Made by a program: the position numbers and the translations under genes. Source: Actinoplanes sp. NBRC 103695 (lineage in GTDB: Bacteria > Actinomycetota > Actinomycetes > Mycobacteriales > Micromonosporaceae). From it: 64,000 nucleotides of DNA. The notes below the pieces were generated by a model, which made no database searches, had not been told where the DNA came from, and worked only from the letters and a program-made list of their open reading frames with translations. Location of the stretch: positions 124,001 through 188,000 of the forward strand of contig NZ_BSTL01000004.1 in the NCBI RefSeq assembly GCF_030269485.1. The letters are read 5' to 3'. Shown here piece after piece: positions 1 through 8,615 of this stretch (positions are counted from its first letter, which is position 1; every line of letters starts with the position of its first letter).

Positions 1-3000
1 GGCCTCGCTGGCCACCGGCAGCCCGGCGCACGCCGCCGACCCACCCTTCGCGTCCTCGTTCGAGGCCGGTGACCCGCAGCCGACCTGGTCCGACACGGTG
101 GACACCGGCTCGGACGGGCCCCGATCGAGCGGCGTCGCCGGCCCGGTGCGGTCCGGCGCGCCCGGCAGCCTGCGGGACAGCGTGATCGCGATCTCCGCGA
201 ACGCGTCGCCGAACTCCGCCGAGGGTGTGAACAACCTCAACGACGGCGACTCCCAGACCAAGTGGCTGGTGGACACGCCGACGAGCTGGGCGCAGTACAC
301 GCTGGACGCCCCGGCGCGGGCGATCCGCTACACGATGACGTCGGCCAACGACGCGGAGGAACGCGACCCGCGCGACTGGCAGATCCTCGGCTCCGACAAC
401 GGCAGCGACTGGACCACCGTGGACTCGCGGACCGGTGAGACCTTCGCCGACCGGTACGTCACCAACACGTACGAGATCGCGAACCCGGGCTCGTTCAGCG
501 TCTACCGGCTGAACATCACCGGCCACCCGTCCGGCAACCTGACCCAGCTGGCCGACTGGGAGCTCAACGACGGCACCACCTCCGAGCCGCCGGCCAACAT
601 GATCAGCCACGTCGGCACGGGCCCGACCAGCTCGCCGACCGCCAAGACCGGGGTGGGCTACTCCGGGCTGCGGGCGTTCCAGATCGCCGGGCGGCACACC
701 GCCACCGGGCGCGGGTACTCGTACAACAAGGTCTACGACGTGGACGTCGAGATCACCGCCGACACCGAGCTGTCGTACCTGGTGTTCCCCGAGTTCACCA
801 AGGACGACCTGAGCAACCCGGCGACGTACACCGCGGTGGACCTGGCCTTCACCGACGGCACCTACCTGTCCGAGCTGAACGCGGTCGACCAGCACGGTGC
901 TCGGGTCAGCCCGGTGGCGCAGGGTGAGTCGAAGACGCTGTACACGCAGCAGTGGAATCTCAAGACCGCGCGGATCGGCGGCGTCGCCGAGGGCAAGACC
1001 GTCGACCGGATCCTGATCGGCTACGACAAACCGGCCGGGCCGGCGCAGTTCAAGGCCTGGTTCGACGACATCAAGCTGACGTCCGTCGAGCCCTCGGCCC
1101 CGAAGGCTCATTTGTCCGAGTACGCCGACACCCGGCGCGGCACGCAGTCGTCCGGTGACTTCTCCCGGGGCAACAACTTCCCGGCCACCGCGGTGCCGCA
1201 CGGCTTCAACTTCTGGACCCCGGTGACCGACGCCACCACGACCCGCTGGCTGTACGAGTACCACCGGGACAACAACGCCGCCAACCGCCCGACCATCGAG
1301 GCGTTCTCGGCCAGCCACGAGCCCAGCCCGTGGATGGGTGACCGGCAGACCTTCCAGGTCATGCCGTCGGCCGCGCCGGGCACCCCGGACGCGAACCGGG
1401 CCGCCCGGGCGCTGGCGTTCGGTCACGAGAACGAGGAGGCCAAGCCGTACCACTACGGCGTCACCTTCGACAACGGGATGAAGACGTCGTTCGCGCCCAC
1501 GGATCACGCCGCGATCTTCGACTTCACGTTCACCGGCGCCAGCTCGAACCTGATCCTGGACAATGCGGACGGCGAGTCCGGCCTGACCATCGACGCGGCC
1601 GGCCGGGCGTTCTCCGGCTGGTCCGACGTGAACAGCGGCAGCGGCTCGGCCGGACAGAGCAGGCTCTTCGTGTACGGCACGGTCGACGCCCCGGTCACCG
1701 CCAGCGGCATGCTGGCCAGTGGCAACCGGCCGTCCACCGGCTACCTGAAGTTCGACACCACCACCGACAAGACCGTGACGATGCGCATCGCCACGTCGCT
1801 GCTCAGCGTGAACCAGGCGAAGAAGAACCTGGACCTGGAACTGGCCGCCGACGCGACGGTCGCCTCGGTCAGCGCCGCGGCCCAGGCGTTGTGGGACCAG
1901 AAGATGCACGTCATCGAGGTGGAGGGCGCGTCGCAGGACCAGCTCACCACGCTCTACTCGAACCTGTACCGGCTGTTCCTCTACCCGAACTCGGCGCACG
2001 AGAACACCGGCACGACCGACGCTCCGGTGTGGAAGCACGCGGTGCAGTCGTCGACCACCACCCCGCCCAGCACGCCGACCGAGACCGGGGCCCAGGTCAA
2101 GGACGGCAAGGTGTACGTGAACAACGGCTTCTGGGACACCTACCGCACCACCTGGCCGGCGTACTCGCTGTTCACCCCCTCGCAGGCCGGTGAGATGGTC
2201 GACGGCTTCGTCCAGCAGTACAAGGACGGCGGCTGGATCTCCCGCTGGTCGGCGCCCGGATACGCGGACCTGATGGTCGGCACGAGCTCGGACGTCGCGT
2301 TCGCGGACGCGTACCTGAAGGGAATCGATTTCGACAAGAACGCGGCGTACGAGGCCGCGGTGAAGAACGCCACCGTGACCCCGCCCAACGGCAACGTCGG
2401 GCGCAAGGGCATGGCCACGTCGATCTTCAAGGGCTACACGCCGAGCGACTCCACCGGCGAGGCGATGTCCTGGGCGATGGACGGCTACATCAACGACTAC
2501 GGCATCGCGAACATGGCGGCGGCGCTCGGCCACGACGAGGAGGCGGAGTACTTCCGCAACCGCGCGCAGAACTACGTCAACATGTTCGACCCGGCGGTCG
2601 GCTTCTTCCAGGGCAAGAACTCGGCCGGTGGCTGGCGGCAAGGCCCGCAGCAGTACGACCCGGAGGTGTGGGGCTACGACTACACCGAGACGGACGGCTG
2701 GAACATGGCCTTCCACGTCCCGCAGGACGGGCAGGGCCTGGCCAACCTGTACGGCGGCAAGGAAGGACTCGCGAAGAAGCTGGACACGTTCTTCGCGACG
2801 CCGGAAACGGCCACCAAACGCGGCTCGTACACCTCGGTGATCCACGAGATGCTGGAGGCGCGGGACGTCCGGATGGGCCAGTACGGCCACAGCAACCAGC
2901 CGTCGCACCACATCATCTACATGTACGACTACGCCGGTCAGCCGTCCAAGACGCAGAAGCTGGCCCGCGAGGCGGTGTCGCGGCTCTACCTGGGCAGCGA

Positions 3001-4168
3001 GATCGGCCAGGGCTACCCCGGCGACGAGGACAACGGCGAGATGAGCGCGTGGTACGTGTTCAGCGCGCTCGGCTTCTACCCGCTGCAGATGGGCAACCCG
3101 GCGTACGCGGTCGGCTCGCCGCTCTTCACCAAGGCCACGGTCAACCTGGAGAACGGCAAGAAGATCGTCATCAACGCGCCGGACAACTCGGCGTCGAACG
3201 TCTACGTGCAGTCGCTCAAGGTCAACGGCAAGGCGTACGACTCGACCTCCCTGCCGCACTCGCTGCTGTCGGACGGCGCGACGCTGGACTTCGACATGGG
3301 CTCGCAGCCGTCGGCGTGGGGTGCTTCCAGCCCGCCGCCGTCGCTGACCACCGGTGACAGGGTGGCCGACCCGCTGCGCGACCTGACCGGCCCCGGCAAG
3401 GGCACGGCGTCCGAGCCGGCGCTGGTCGACGACACCACGGCCACCCGGGCCACCCTGGCCGGCAACGCGTGGCAGTACCAGTTCGCGTCCGGCGGCGAGC
3501 AGCCGACGTTCTACACGCTCACCTCGAGCAACGTCGTAGGCGACCCGACGGCGTGGCGGCTGCGCGGTTCCTACGACGGCACCACGTGGACGACGGTCGA
3601 CGAACGCGGCGCCCAGAAGTTCGACTGGCGCCTGCAGACCCGCCCGTTCAAGATCGCCAACCCCGGCACGTACGCCTACTACCGCCTGGAGGTGACGGCG
3701 GGCACGGCGGCCCTGTCCGAGATCGAACTCCTCGGCAAGCCCAAGCCCGCCTGCACCACCACGATCGGCGACAAGGTGGTCGGCGGCTTCACGGTGAAGT
3801 CCGGCGTCACCTGCCTCACGGCGGGCGCCACGGTCAACGGCTCCATCACGGTGAAGGACGGCGCTTCGCTCTACGCGACGGGCGCCACCCTCAAGGCCGA
3901 CGTCACCGCCACCAATGCGGGCACCCTGTCCATCCTGAGCAGCACGGTGACAGGCACCCTCAAGGCGGCCGACTCCGGCCCGGTCAGCGTGGAGAACTCG
4001 GTCGTCCGAGGCGCGGTCACGATCCGCCGCAACGACACCGCCACGGTGATCTCCGCGAACCGCATCACGGGCGTCCTGGCCTGCTCCGGCAACGACCCGG
4101 CGCCGGTCGACAACGGCCTGCCCAACCGGGTGACCGGCAGCAAGCAGGGCCAGTGCGCCAAGCTCTGA
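1..4168 (+). CDS. Secreted GH92 alpha-mannosidase, 5' end outside window
   Basis: Probable extracellular alpha-mannosidase (glycoside hydrolase family 92, usually alpha-1,2) that trims mannose from glycans. The open frame enters at base 2 with the tail of a signal peptide (SPAHAADPP), so the true start lies upstream; the GTG at 98 is internal. A discoidin/F5-8C-like domain (about 180-590) comes first. The GH92 body follows, with the family-typical WDTYRTTWPAYSLFTP near 2130, HSNQPSHHIIYMYDYAG near 2890 and GDEDNGEMSAWYVFSALG near 3020. A second discoidin-like segment lies at about 3400-3740. The C-terminal 140 residues are rich in V, T and G and look like a short beta-helix tail. The gene ends in a shared terminator opposite the methyltransferase. 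Family assignment is firm; exact linkage specificity is inferred. Confidence 0.93.
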   Translation, partial: ASLATGSPAHAADPPFASSFEAGDPQPTWSDTVDTGSDGPRSSGVAGPVRSGAPGSLRDSVIAISANASPNSAEGVNNLNDGDSQTKWLVDTPTSWAQYTLDAPARAIRYTMTSANDAEERDPRDWQILGSDNGSDWTTVDSRTGETFADRYVTNTYEIANPGSFSVYRLNITGHPSGNLTQLADWELNDGTTSEPPANMISHVGTGPTSSPTAKTGVGYSGLRAFQIAGRHTATGRGYSYNKVYDVDVEITADTELSYLVFPEFTKDDLSNPATYTAVDLAFTDGTYLSELNAVDQHGARVSPVAQGESKTLYTQQWNLKTARIGGVAEGKTVDRILIGYDKPAGPAQFKAWFDDIKLTSVEPSAPKAHLSEYADTRRGTQSSGDFSRGNNFPATAVPHGFNFWTPVTDATTTRWLYEYHRDNNAANRPTIEAFSASHEPSPWMGDRQTFQVMPSAAPGTPDANRAARALAFGHENEEAKPYHYGVTFDNGMKTSFAPTDHAAIFDFTFTGASSNLILDNADGESGLTIDAAGRAFSGWSDVNSGSGSAGQSRLFVYGTVDAPVTASGMLASGNRPSTGYLKFDTTTDKTVTMRIATSLLSVNQAKKNLDLELAADATVASVSAAAQALWDQKMHVIEVEGASQDQLTTLYSNLYRLFLYPNSAHENTGTTDAPVWKHAVQSSTTTPPSTPTETGAQVKDGKVYVNNGFWDTYRTTWPAYSLFTPSQAGEMVDGFVQQYKDGGWISRWSAPGYADLMVGTSSDVAFADAYLKGIDFDKNAAYEAAVKNATVTPPNGNVGRKGMATSIFKGYTPSDSTGEAMSWAMDGYINDYGIANMAAALGHDEEAEYFRNRAQNYVNMFDPAVGFFQGKNSAGGWRQGPQQYDPEVWGYDYTETDGWNMAFHVPQDGQGLANLYGGKEGLAKKLDTFFATPETATKRGSYTSVIHEMLEARDVRMGQYGHSNQPSHHIIYMYDYAGQPSKTQKLAREAVSRLYLGSEIGQGYPGDEDNGEMSAWYVFSALGFYPLQMGNPAYAVGSPLFTKATVNLENGKKIVINAPDNSASNVYVQSLKVNGKAYDSTSLPHSLLSDGATLDFDMGSQPSAWGASSPPPSLTTGDRVADPLRDLTGPGKGTASEPALVDDTTATRATLAGNAWQYQFASGGEQPTFYTLTSSNVVGDPTAWRLRGSYDGTTWTTVDERGAQKFDWRLQTRPFKIANPGTYAYYRLEVTAGTAALSEIELLGKPKPACTTTIGDKVVGGFTVKSGVTCLTAGATVNGSITVKDGASLYATGATLKADVTATNAGTLSILSSTVTGTLKAADSGPVSVENSVVRGAVTIRRNDTATVISANRITGVLACSGNDPAPVDNGLPNRVTGSKQGQCAKL

Positions 4169-4184
4169 GGTAACACGAGTACGT

Positions 4185-4216
4185 GCGGGGCGCCGTTCTT
4201 CCGAGCGGCGCCCCGC
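4185..4216. terminator. Bidirectional terminator between convergent genes
   Basis: Perfect 11-bp inverted repeat (GCGGGGCGCCG / CGGCGCCCCGC) with a 10-nt loop, followed by TTGTTA on the plus strand. It lies 17 nt after the GH92 stop and just before the stop of the convergent methyltransferase gene. Confidence 0.8.
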
Positions 4217-4219
4217 TTG

Positions 4220-4918
4220 TTACGTCAGGGTGCAGCGGGCCACCAGGAAGACCGGCTGGCGGGCCGCTTCGTGGCGGTCGCCGGTCGTCCACTCGGCGGG
4301 TGGGCGGGGCTCGCGCATCTCGGTGACGAGCAGGCCGCGCCGGGCGAGGGCGTTGAGGTAGGTGGACAGGGTGCGGTGGTTGGCGCCCACCCGGCGGCGC
4401 AGGGACGACTGCTCGCCGGTGGCGGTCCAGAAACCCTCGTCGTAGTACGTCCCGGTGGTGGGCCAGGTGCCGGAGACCGCGGCCGAGCCGGCGAAGCACG
4501 GGTGCAGGATCGAGAACACGAACGTGCCGCCGGGACGGAGCACGCGCCGGGTCGTGGCCAGGGCGCCGTCCAGGTCGTCGATGTCGGCCAGGCCGAAGTT
4601 GCAGACCACGGCGTCGAAGGAACCGTCGGCGAGGTCCAGTGCGTCGGCCGCGTCGGCGTGCACGTACCGGATGCCCGGCGGGTCGGCGACCGCCCGGGCC
4701 TTGGCCAGCAGGGCGCCGGAGAGGTCGGCACCGGTGGCCGTGGCGCCCCGCCGGGCCAGGTCGCGGGTCACCCGGCCGTGGCCGCACGCCAGGTCGAGGA
4801 CTCGCCGGCCGCGCGGCGGCCCGAGCAGATCGAGCAGGGTGGTCAGCACGGGATCGGCGGGGTCGGAGAAGCCCGCGTCGTAGAAGTCGGCGACCGCGTC
4901 GTACCGGGCCTCACGCAT
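4220..4918 (-). CDS. Class I SAM-dependent methyltransferase
   Basis: Protein of 232 residues with the Rossmann-fold SAM-binding motif I LDLACGHGR (41-49). An acidic residue after strand 2 (ATGADLSG), a motif with DAVVCNFGLADI and the post-motif segment LRPGGTFVFSILHP also fit the Methyltransf_11/25 group. The substrate cannot be told from sequence; the family includes small-molecule and quinone methyltransferases. It is transcribed toward the GH92 gene and sits 10 nt downstream of the LigD-like polymerase gene on the same strand, so it may be the last gene of the unit 6220-4220. Confidence 0.85.
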   Translation of the reverse strand: MREARYDAVADFYDAGFSDPADPVLTTLLDLLGPPRGRRVLDLACGHGRVTRDLARRGATATGADLSGALLAKARAVADPPGIRYVHADAADALDLADGSFDAVVCNFGLADIDDLDGALATTRRVLRPGGTFVFSILHPCFAGSAAVSGTWPTTGTYYDEGFWTATGEQSSLRRRVGANHRTLSTYLNALARRGLLVTEMREPRPPAEWTTGDRHEAARQPVFLVARCTLT

Positions 4919-4928
4919 GTCCGGAACC

Positions 4929-5879
4929 CTAGTCCTCGGTGGACTCGCGGCGCTGCTGGGCCTTGCGGCGCTTGCCCTCGTGCATGGCCGCCACCCGGGC
5001 GATCGGGATCGTGTGGCCCTCCTCGACCAGCCCGGCGTCCAGCGCCTGCGGCTCGGGCATCGCCTCGGCCCACGGGTCGCGGTCGCCGAGGCGTTCCAGC
5101 GCCGTCTTGATGGTGAAGTCGGCCGGCGTCACACCGTCCAACTCGGACCAGGACAGCGGGAACGACACCGGCGCGTTCGGGCGGATGCGCGGGCTGTACG
5201 CCGCCGCCACGGTCGCGCCGCCGGCCCGGGTCGAGTCCAGGAAGACCTTGCCGTGGCGGTCCTCGCGGATGAACGCCGTCGTGGCGATGGACGGGTCGAG
5301 GCGCTCGGCGCGGGCGGCGATGGCCCGGGTCGCGGCGGCCACGTCCTCGACGGCCGCGTCGGAAGGCAACGGTACGAAGATGTGCAGGCCCTTGGAGCCG
5401 CTGGTCTTGACGGCGTGGCCCATGCCCAGGTCGTCGAGGACCTGCCTGACCAGGCGGGCGGCGTCGACGACCAGCGGGAAGGCGCCGCCCTCGGGCGGGT
5501 CCAGGTCCATGATCAGGTGGGTGGGGTGGTGGCTGCCGACGCGCATCAGGGCGGGGTGGTACTCGATGGCCCGCTGGTTGCCGAACCACAGCAGGGTGCG
5601 GCGGTCGTTGCAGAGCGCGTAGTTGACCTTGCGCTGGGAGGCCTCCGCCCACACCTCGGTCCGCTCGACCCAGTCGGGGGTGTATTTCGGCAGGTTCTTC
5701 TGGACGAAGGAATCCTGGCCGCGCAGCACCCGGATCACGGTCAGCGGCCGGTCGGCGAGGACCGGCAGGATGCGGTCGCGGACCGCGTCGAGGTAGTCGA
5801 TCAGGTCGCGCTTGGTCACCCCGGCGTCCGGGAAGATCTCCTGGTCCAGGTTCGTCAAGGTGACGCCGTCAAGCTCCAT
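4929..5879 (-). CDS. Stand-alone LigD-type polymerase domain protein
   Basis: Protein of 316 residues corresponding to the primase-polymerase (PolDom) module of bacterial NHEJ ligase D, without ligase or nuclease domains. Catalytic metal-site residues are visible as MDLDPP (D125, D127) and D215 in KVFLD. The nucleotide-binding SGSKGLHIF lies at 160-168 and an N-terminal LDQEIFPDAGVTKRDL is typical of the family. Such proteins add or fill in nucleotides at DNA ends. A longer frame opens upstream, but ATG 5879 is chosen because the family begins there and it overlaps the preceding gene's stop as TGATG. The C-terminus is basic (KRRKAQQRR). No Ku or ligase gene is in the window. Confidence 0.88.
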   Translation of the reverse strand: MELDGVTLTNLDQEIFPDAGVTKRDLIDYLDAVRDRILPVLADRPLTVIRVLRGQDSFVQKNLPKYTPDWVERTEVWAEASQRKVNYALCNDRRTLLWFGNQRAIEYHPALMRVGSHHPTHLIMDLDPPEGGAFPLVVDAARLVRQVLDDLGMGHAVKTSGSKGLHIFVPLPSDAAVEDVAAATRAIAARAERLDPSIATTAFIREDRHGKVFLDSTRAGGATVAAAYSPRIRPNAPVSFPLSWSELDGVTPADFTIKTALERLGDRDPWAEAMPEPQALDAGLVEEGHTIPIARVAAMHEGKRRKAQQRRESTED

Positions 5880-6220
5880 CACGACCACCCTGCCATGCCC
5901 AGCGCCGGAATGACCATGACCAGGGTGAGCACGACGTACACCCCGCCCAGGCGGTACTGCGTGTTGCTGACCGCGATGACCGCCGCGACGAACGGCAGCA
6001 GGATCGCGACCAGCGCGGCCAGGTAGCGCTCGCCGCCGGCCGGGCCGGGGGTGGCGAGGCTCCAGCCGAGCAGCAGCGCCATGGTGACCAGCCACGCCAG
6101 GGTGACCGCGGTGACCCGGAGCGCCACCTCGGTGCGCCGGGCCACGTCGCGGCGGGGTTCGACCTTCGACAGGGCAACGCGCATGGCAAGTCCGGACTGC
6201 TGCTCGTCCACCGTCGTCAC
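5879..6220 (-). CDS. Small membrane protein, three helices, coupled to polymerase gene
   Basis: A 113-residue protein of unknown function. A hydrophilic N-terminus of about 30 residues precedes three predicted transmembrane segments (roughly 33-54, 66-84 and 90-110). No enzymatic motif is visible. Its stop overlaps the start of the LigD-type polymerase by one base (TGATG), so the two are probably translationally coupled. Whether this reflects a functional link or only operon packing is unknown. Confidence 0.7.
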   Translation of the reverse strand: MTTVDEQQSGLAMRVALSKVEPRRDVARRTEVALRVTAVTLAWLVTMALLLGWSLATPGPAGGERYLAALVAILLPFVAAVIAVSNTQYRLGGVYVVLTLVMVIPALGMAGWS

Positions 6221-6264
6221 GCGCTCAGCCTAGGGGCGCGCGGCCTCGCTCGCAGGGTTCGTAA

Positions 6265-7287
6265 TCAGTCCGCGACCAGCGCGATCACATCGGCGACGAC
6301 CACCGCGACGTTGTCGGGCGCGCCGTGGGTGTGTGCCAGCTCGATCAGCCGGTCGGCGACGGCGCCCGGGTCGTCGCCGGGGAGCGCCGCCGCCAGTCCG
6401 GCGGGCGGAACCGCGGCCCACAGCCCGTCCGAGCAGAGCAGATAGCGGTCGCCGGCCAGCAACGCCCGCTGCCCGAGGTCGGGTTCGTCGTTGCCCCCGC
6501 CCAGCGCTCGCACCAGCACCGCGCGCTTCGGATGGTCCGCCGCCTCACCCGCCCCGATCTTGCCGGCGTCGACCAGCGTCTGCACGTACGAGTGATCCTG
6601 GGTCAGCCGGAAGAGCTCACCGTTGCGCAGCAGATAGGCGCGGGTGTCCCCGATATGGGCCAGCAGCAGCTTGTCGGCGGATCGGATCAACGCGGTCAGG
6701 GTGGTCCCAGGGCCGTCCATCGCCTTGATCGTCCGGCCGGCGGCGGCCACCTGGTCGGCGAGCTCGCCGAGATCGGACGCGCCGGCACGGACCGCCGCCA
6801 CGGCCGCCGCACTGGCCTCTTCGCCGTTGGGCAGCCCGCCGAGCCCGTCGGCGACGGCGAGCACCGTGCTGTCGGCGTACGCCACATCCTCGTTTGTCTC
6901 TCGCACCAGACCGATCGCGGTCCGCGCGGCGGAGGTCAGTCCCAGCTTGGTCATCGGAGTTCCTCTCAGCAGATCGACGAGGAGTCCGGCCTCGCGTGCC
7001 CGTGCCGCGGCGTCCGCCTCCAGCCCGGCCCGGAAGGTCGCGACCACCGACGCGGCCGAGTCCGGCGGCAGATCGCACACCTCCCGGATCCGGGTCAGCG
7101 GCATGTCCACCCGGCGCAGGCGGGCGATCAGCCGGGCACGGTCGAGCTGGTCCGGGGCGTATAACCGGTACCCGGTCACGGCGTCCACCGCGGCCGGGCG
7201 GAGCAGGCCCTGCTCGTCGTAGAGACGCAGCGCCTTCGCGGTCAGCCCGGCGGCACGTGCGAACGCGCCGATCGTCAGCAGCTCCAC
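6265..7287 (-). CDS. MerR-type regulator fused to PP2C phosphatase
   Basis: A 340-residue two-domain protein. Residues 3-70 are a MerR winged-helix DNA-binding domain (LTIGAFARAAGLTAKALRLYDEQGLL, then GYRLYAPDQL). A helical linker follows to about 112. Residues 113-338 form a PP2C-type Ser/Thr phosphatase with the metal-site residues in place: ADGLGG (147-151), PGTTLTALI, HIGDTRAYL (211-219), CSDGLW (285-290) and APDNVAVV (323-330). GTG 7287 is preferred over an upstream frame extension because GAGGAGGG lies five bases before it and the MerR fold starts immediately. Inference: the phosphatase domain occupies the effector-sensing position of a MerR protein, so it may dephosphorylate a partner or tie transcription to a kinase pathway. 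No Ser/Thr kinase gene is nearby. Confidence 0.88.
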   Translation of the reverse strand: MELLTIGAFARAAGLTAKALRLYDEQGLLRPAAVDAVTGYRLYAPDQLDRARLIARLRRVDMPLTRIREVCDLPPDSAASVVATFRAGLEADAAARAREAGLLVDLLRGTPMTKLGLTSAARTAIGLVRETNEDVAYADSTVLAVADGLGGLPNGEEASAAAVAAVRAGASDLGELADQVAAAGRTIKAMDGPGTTLTALIRSADKLLLAHIGDTRAYLLRNGELFRLTQDHSYVQTLVDAGKIGAGEAADHPKRAVLVRALGGGNDEPDLGQRALLAGDRYLLCSDGLWAAVPPAGLAAALPGDDPGAVADRLIELAHTHGAPDNVAVVVADVIALVAD

Positions 7288-7354
7288 CCGTACCCTCCTC
7301 GTGCCGGTCCGGTGACCGGCACGAGCAAGCCTGGGCCTTCCCCCAGAGACAAGG

Positions 7355-8455
7355 TCAAGCGGTGACGGGCCGAGGTTCGAGAGATCGCGGGGGTACGGGC
7401 GCGGCACGGCGCCGTTTCCGGGGGAACGGGGACAGCCGTGGCTTGCGCCGCGCCGCGATGTCCTCGACCCAGCCGAGGCTGAGCACCGCCACGATGATCA
7501 GCGCGATCGCGATGCTGAAGTCGACCGTGTCCTCGAGGAACTGGGTCGGGATCTCCCACAGTTTCAGCGGGTCGAAGAGGACCACCGCGATGGTGATCGC
7601 CACGTTGTGCCACAGGTAGATGGTGACGGCCCGGTTGTTGACCATCGACACGAACCCGTCCAGCGGCCGCACCTTGGCCAGCCAGGACATGTCCGGCGAC
7701 CAGCGCATCAGGGCCAGGACGAACCCGATGCTGAAGATCGAGTACGCCAGCGGGATGCCCACCAGGTCGAAGCCGTCGCCGCCGGGATGGGTGAACGCCC
7801 AGGTCAGGGCCCCGCCCACGCAGGCGACGGCGAGCGGGTAGACGTAGCGCTTGCCGACCTTGGCCAGGTCACCCTCGCGGTGGGCGAACCCGAGCATCCA
7901 GCACGTCGCGTACGCGAGCACGTTCTGCACGACCTCGCCGGCCGAGGTGCCGAGCATGTCCGGACGCATCGTGAACACCGCCAGCAAGGCGAGCGGCAGC
8001 AGCAGCGTCGCGATGCGCGCCCGCCGGTAGAGCTTCAGCAGCAGGGGCGAGAGCAGGACCAGCCAGAGGTACGTGACCAGGTACCACAGGACACCGGCGG
8101 CGGGGAAGCCGAACTCCGAGGACGGCGGCTGCGCGACCGGGACGACCCAGAGCAGCAGCGACCACCGCGCGTGATCCTCCCAGCCGAGCCGGAGCATCAG
8201 CGGGACCAGGATCAGGCCCATCATCCAGAGCGCGGGCAGCAGGCGGCGCACCCGGTTGCGGATGGTGCGCGACACCGACCGGTCGAGCGACTTGACCATG
8301 AGCGAACCGCCCAGGGCGAACATCACGCCCATCGAGGGAAAGACCAGCTCGAGGGCGGCGAACGGGAAGGCGTGGAACACCACGACCCGGATCATCGCTA
8401 ATGCACGCAGAGTGTCGAAGTACCGATCCCTGCTTGCCGACTTCGTGCTCGGCAT
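7355..8455 (-). CDS. Membrane acyltransferase, acyltransferase-3 family
   Basis: A 366-residue integral membrane protein with about ten hydrophobic segments. It opens with RDRYFDTLRALAMIRVVVFHAFPF, matching the N-terminal signature of acyltransferase-3 (OafA/OpgC-like) proteins, including the invariant Arg and His. These enzymes move acyl groups from a cytoplasmic donor to extracytoplasmic sugars or lipids. The start at 8455 is preferred to 8500 because AGGTAGGAG lies just upstream. The short basic tail has no obvious domain. It is divergent from the LacI gene across about 160 bp. The acceptor is unknown; a surface glycan is plausible. Confidence 0.82.
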   Translation of the reverse strand: MPSTKSASRDRYFDTLRALAMIRVVVFHAFPFAALELVFPSMGVMFALGGSLMVKSLDRSVSRTIRNRVRRLLPALWMMGLILVPLMLRLGWEDHARWSLLLWVVPVAQPPSSEFGFPAAGVLWYLVTYLWLVLLSPLLLKLYRRARIATLLLPLALLAVFTMRPDMLGTSAGEVVQNVLAYATCWMLGFAHREGDLAKVGKRYVYPLAVACVGGALTWAFTHPGGDGFDLVGIPLAYSIFSIGFVLALMRWSPDMSWLAKVRPLDGFVSMVNNRAVTIYLWHNVAITIAVVLFDPLKLWEIPTQFLEDTVDFSIAIALIIVAVLSLGWVEDIAARRKPRLSPFPRKRRRAAPVPPRSLEPRPVTA

Positions 8456-8590
8456 ACGGCTCCTACCTGGGTGTTCACTCGATCCTGCTTCGGGCAGCAA
8501 TCACTGAGAGTAGTGCCGACCGGTTCGGCGGGGAGCCGCCCGAACGGACACCGGACTCCGACCGGACAGGTCGCCGCCGATGATCTCCGA

Positions 8591-8604
8591 CGACATCGAT
8601 GTCA
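8591..8604. promoter_or_regulatory. Putative LacI operator at the regulator's own start
   Basis: CGACATCGATGTCA contains the perfect 12-bp palindrome GACATCGATGTC. It ends 12 nt before ATG 8616 of the LacI gene. It differs by two bases from the palindrome upstream of the sugar-binding protein at 9707-9720 (TGACAACGATGTCA), which supports a common operator and autoregulation. Confidence 0.68.
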
Positions 8605-8615
8605 TACTTGCCGCC

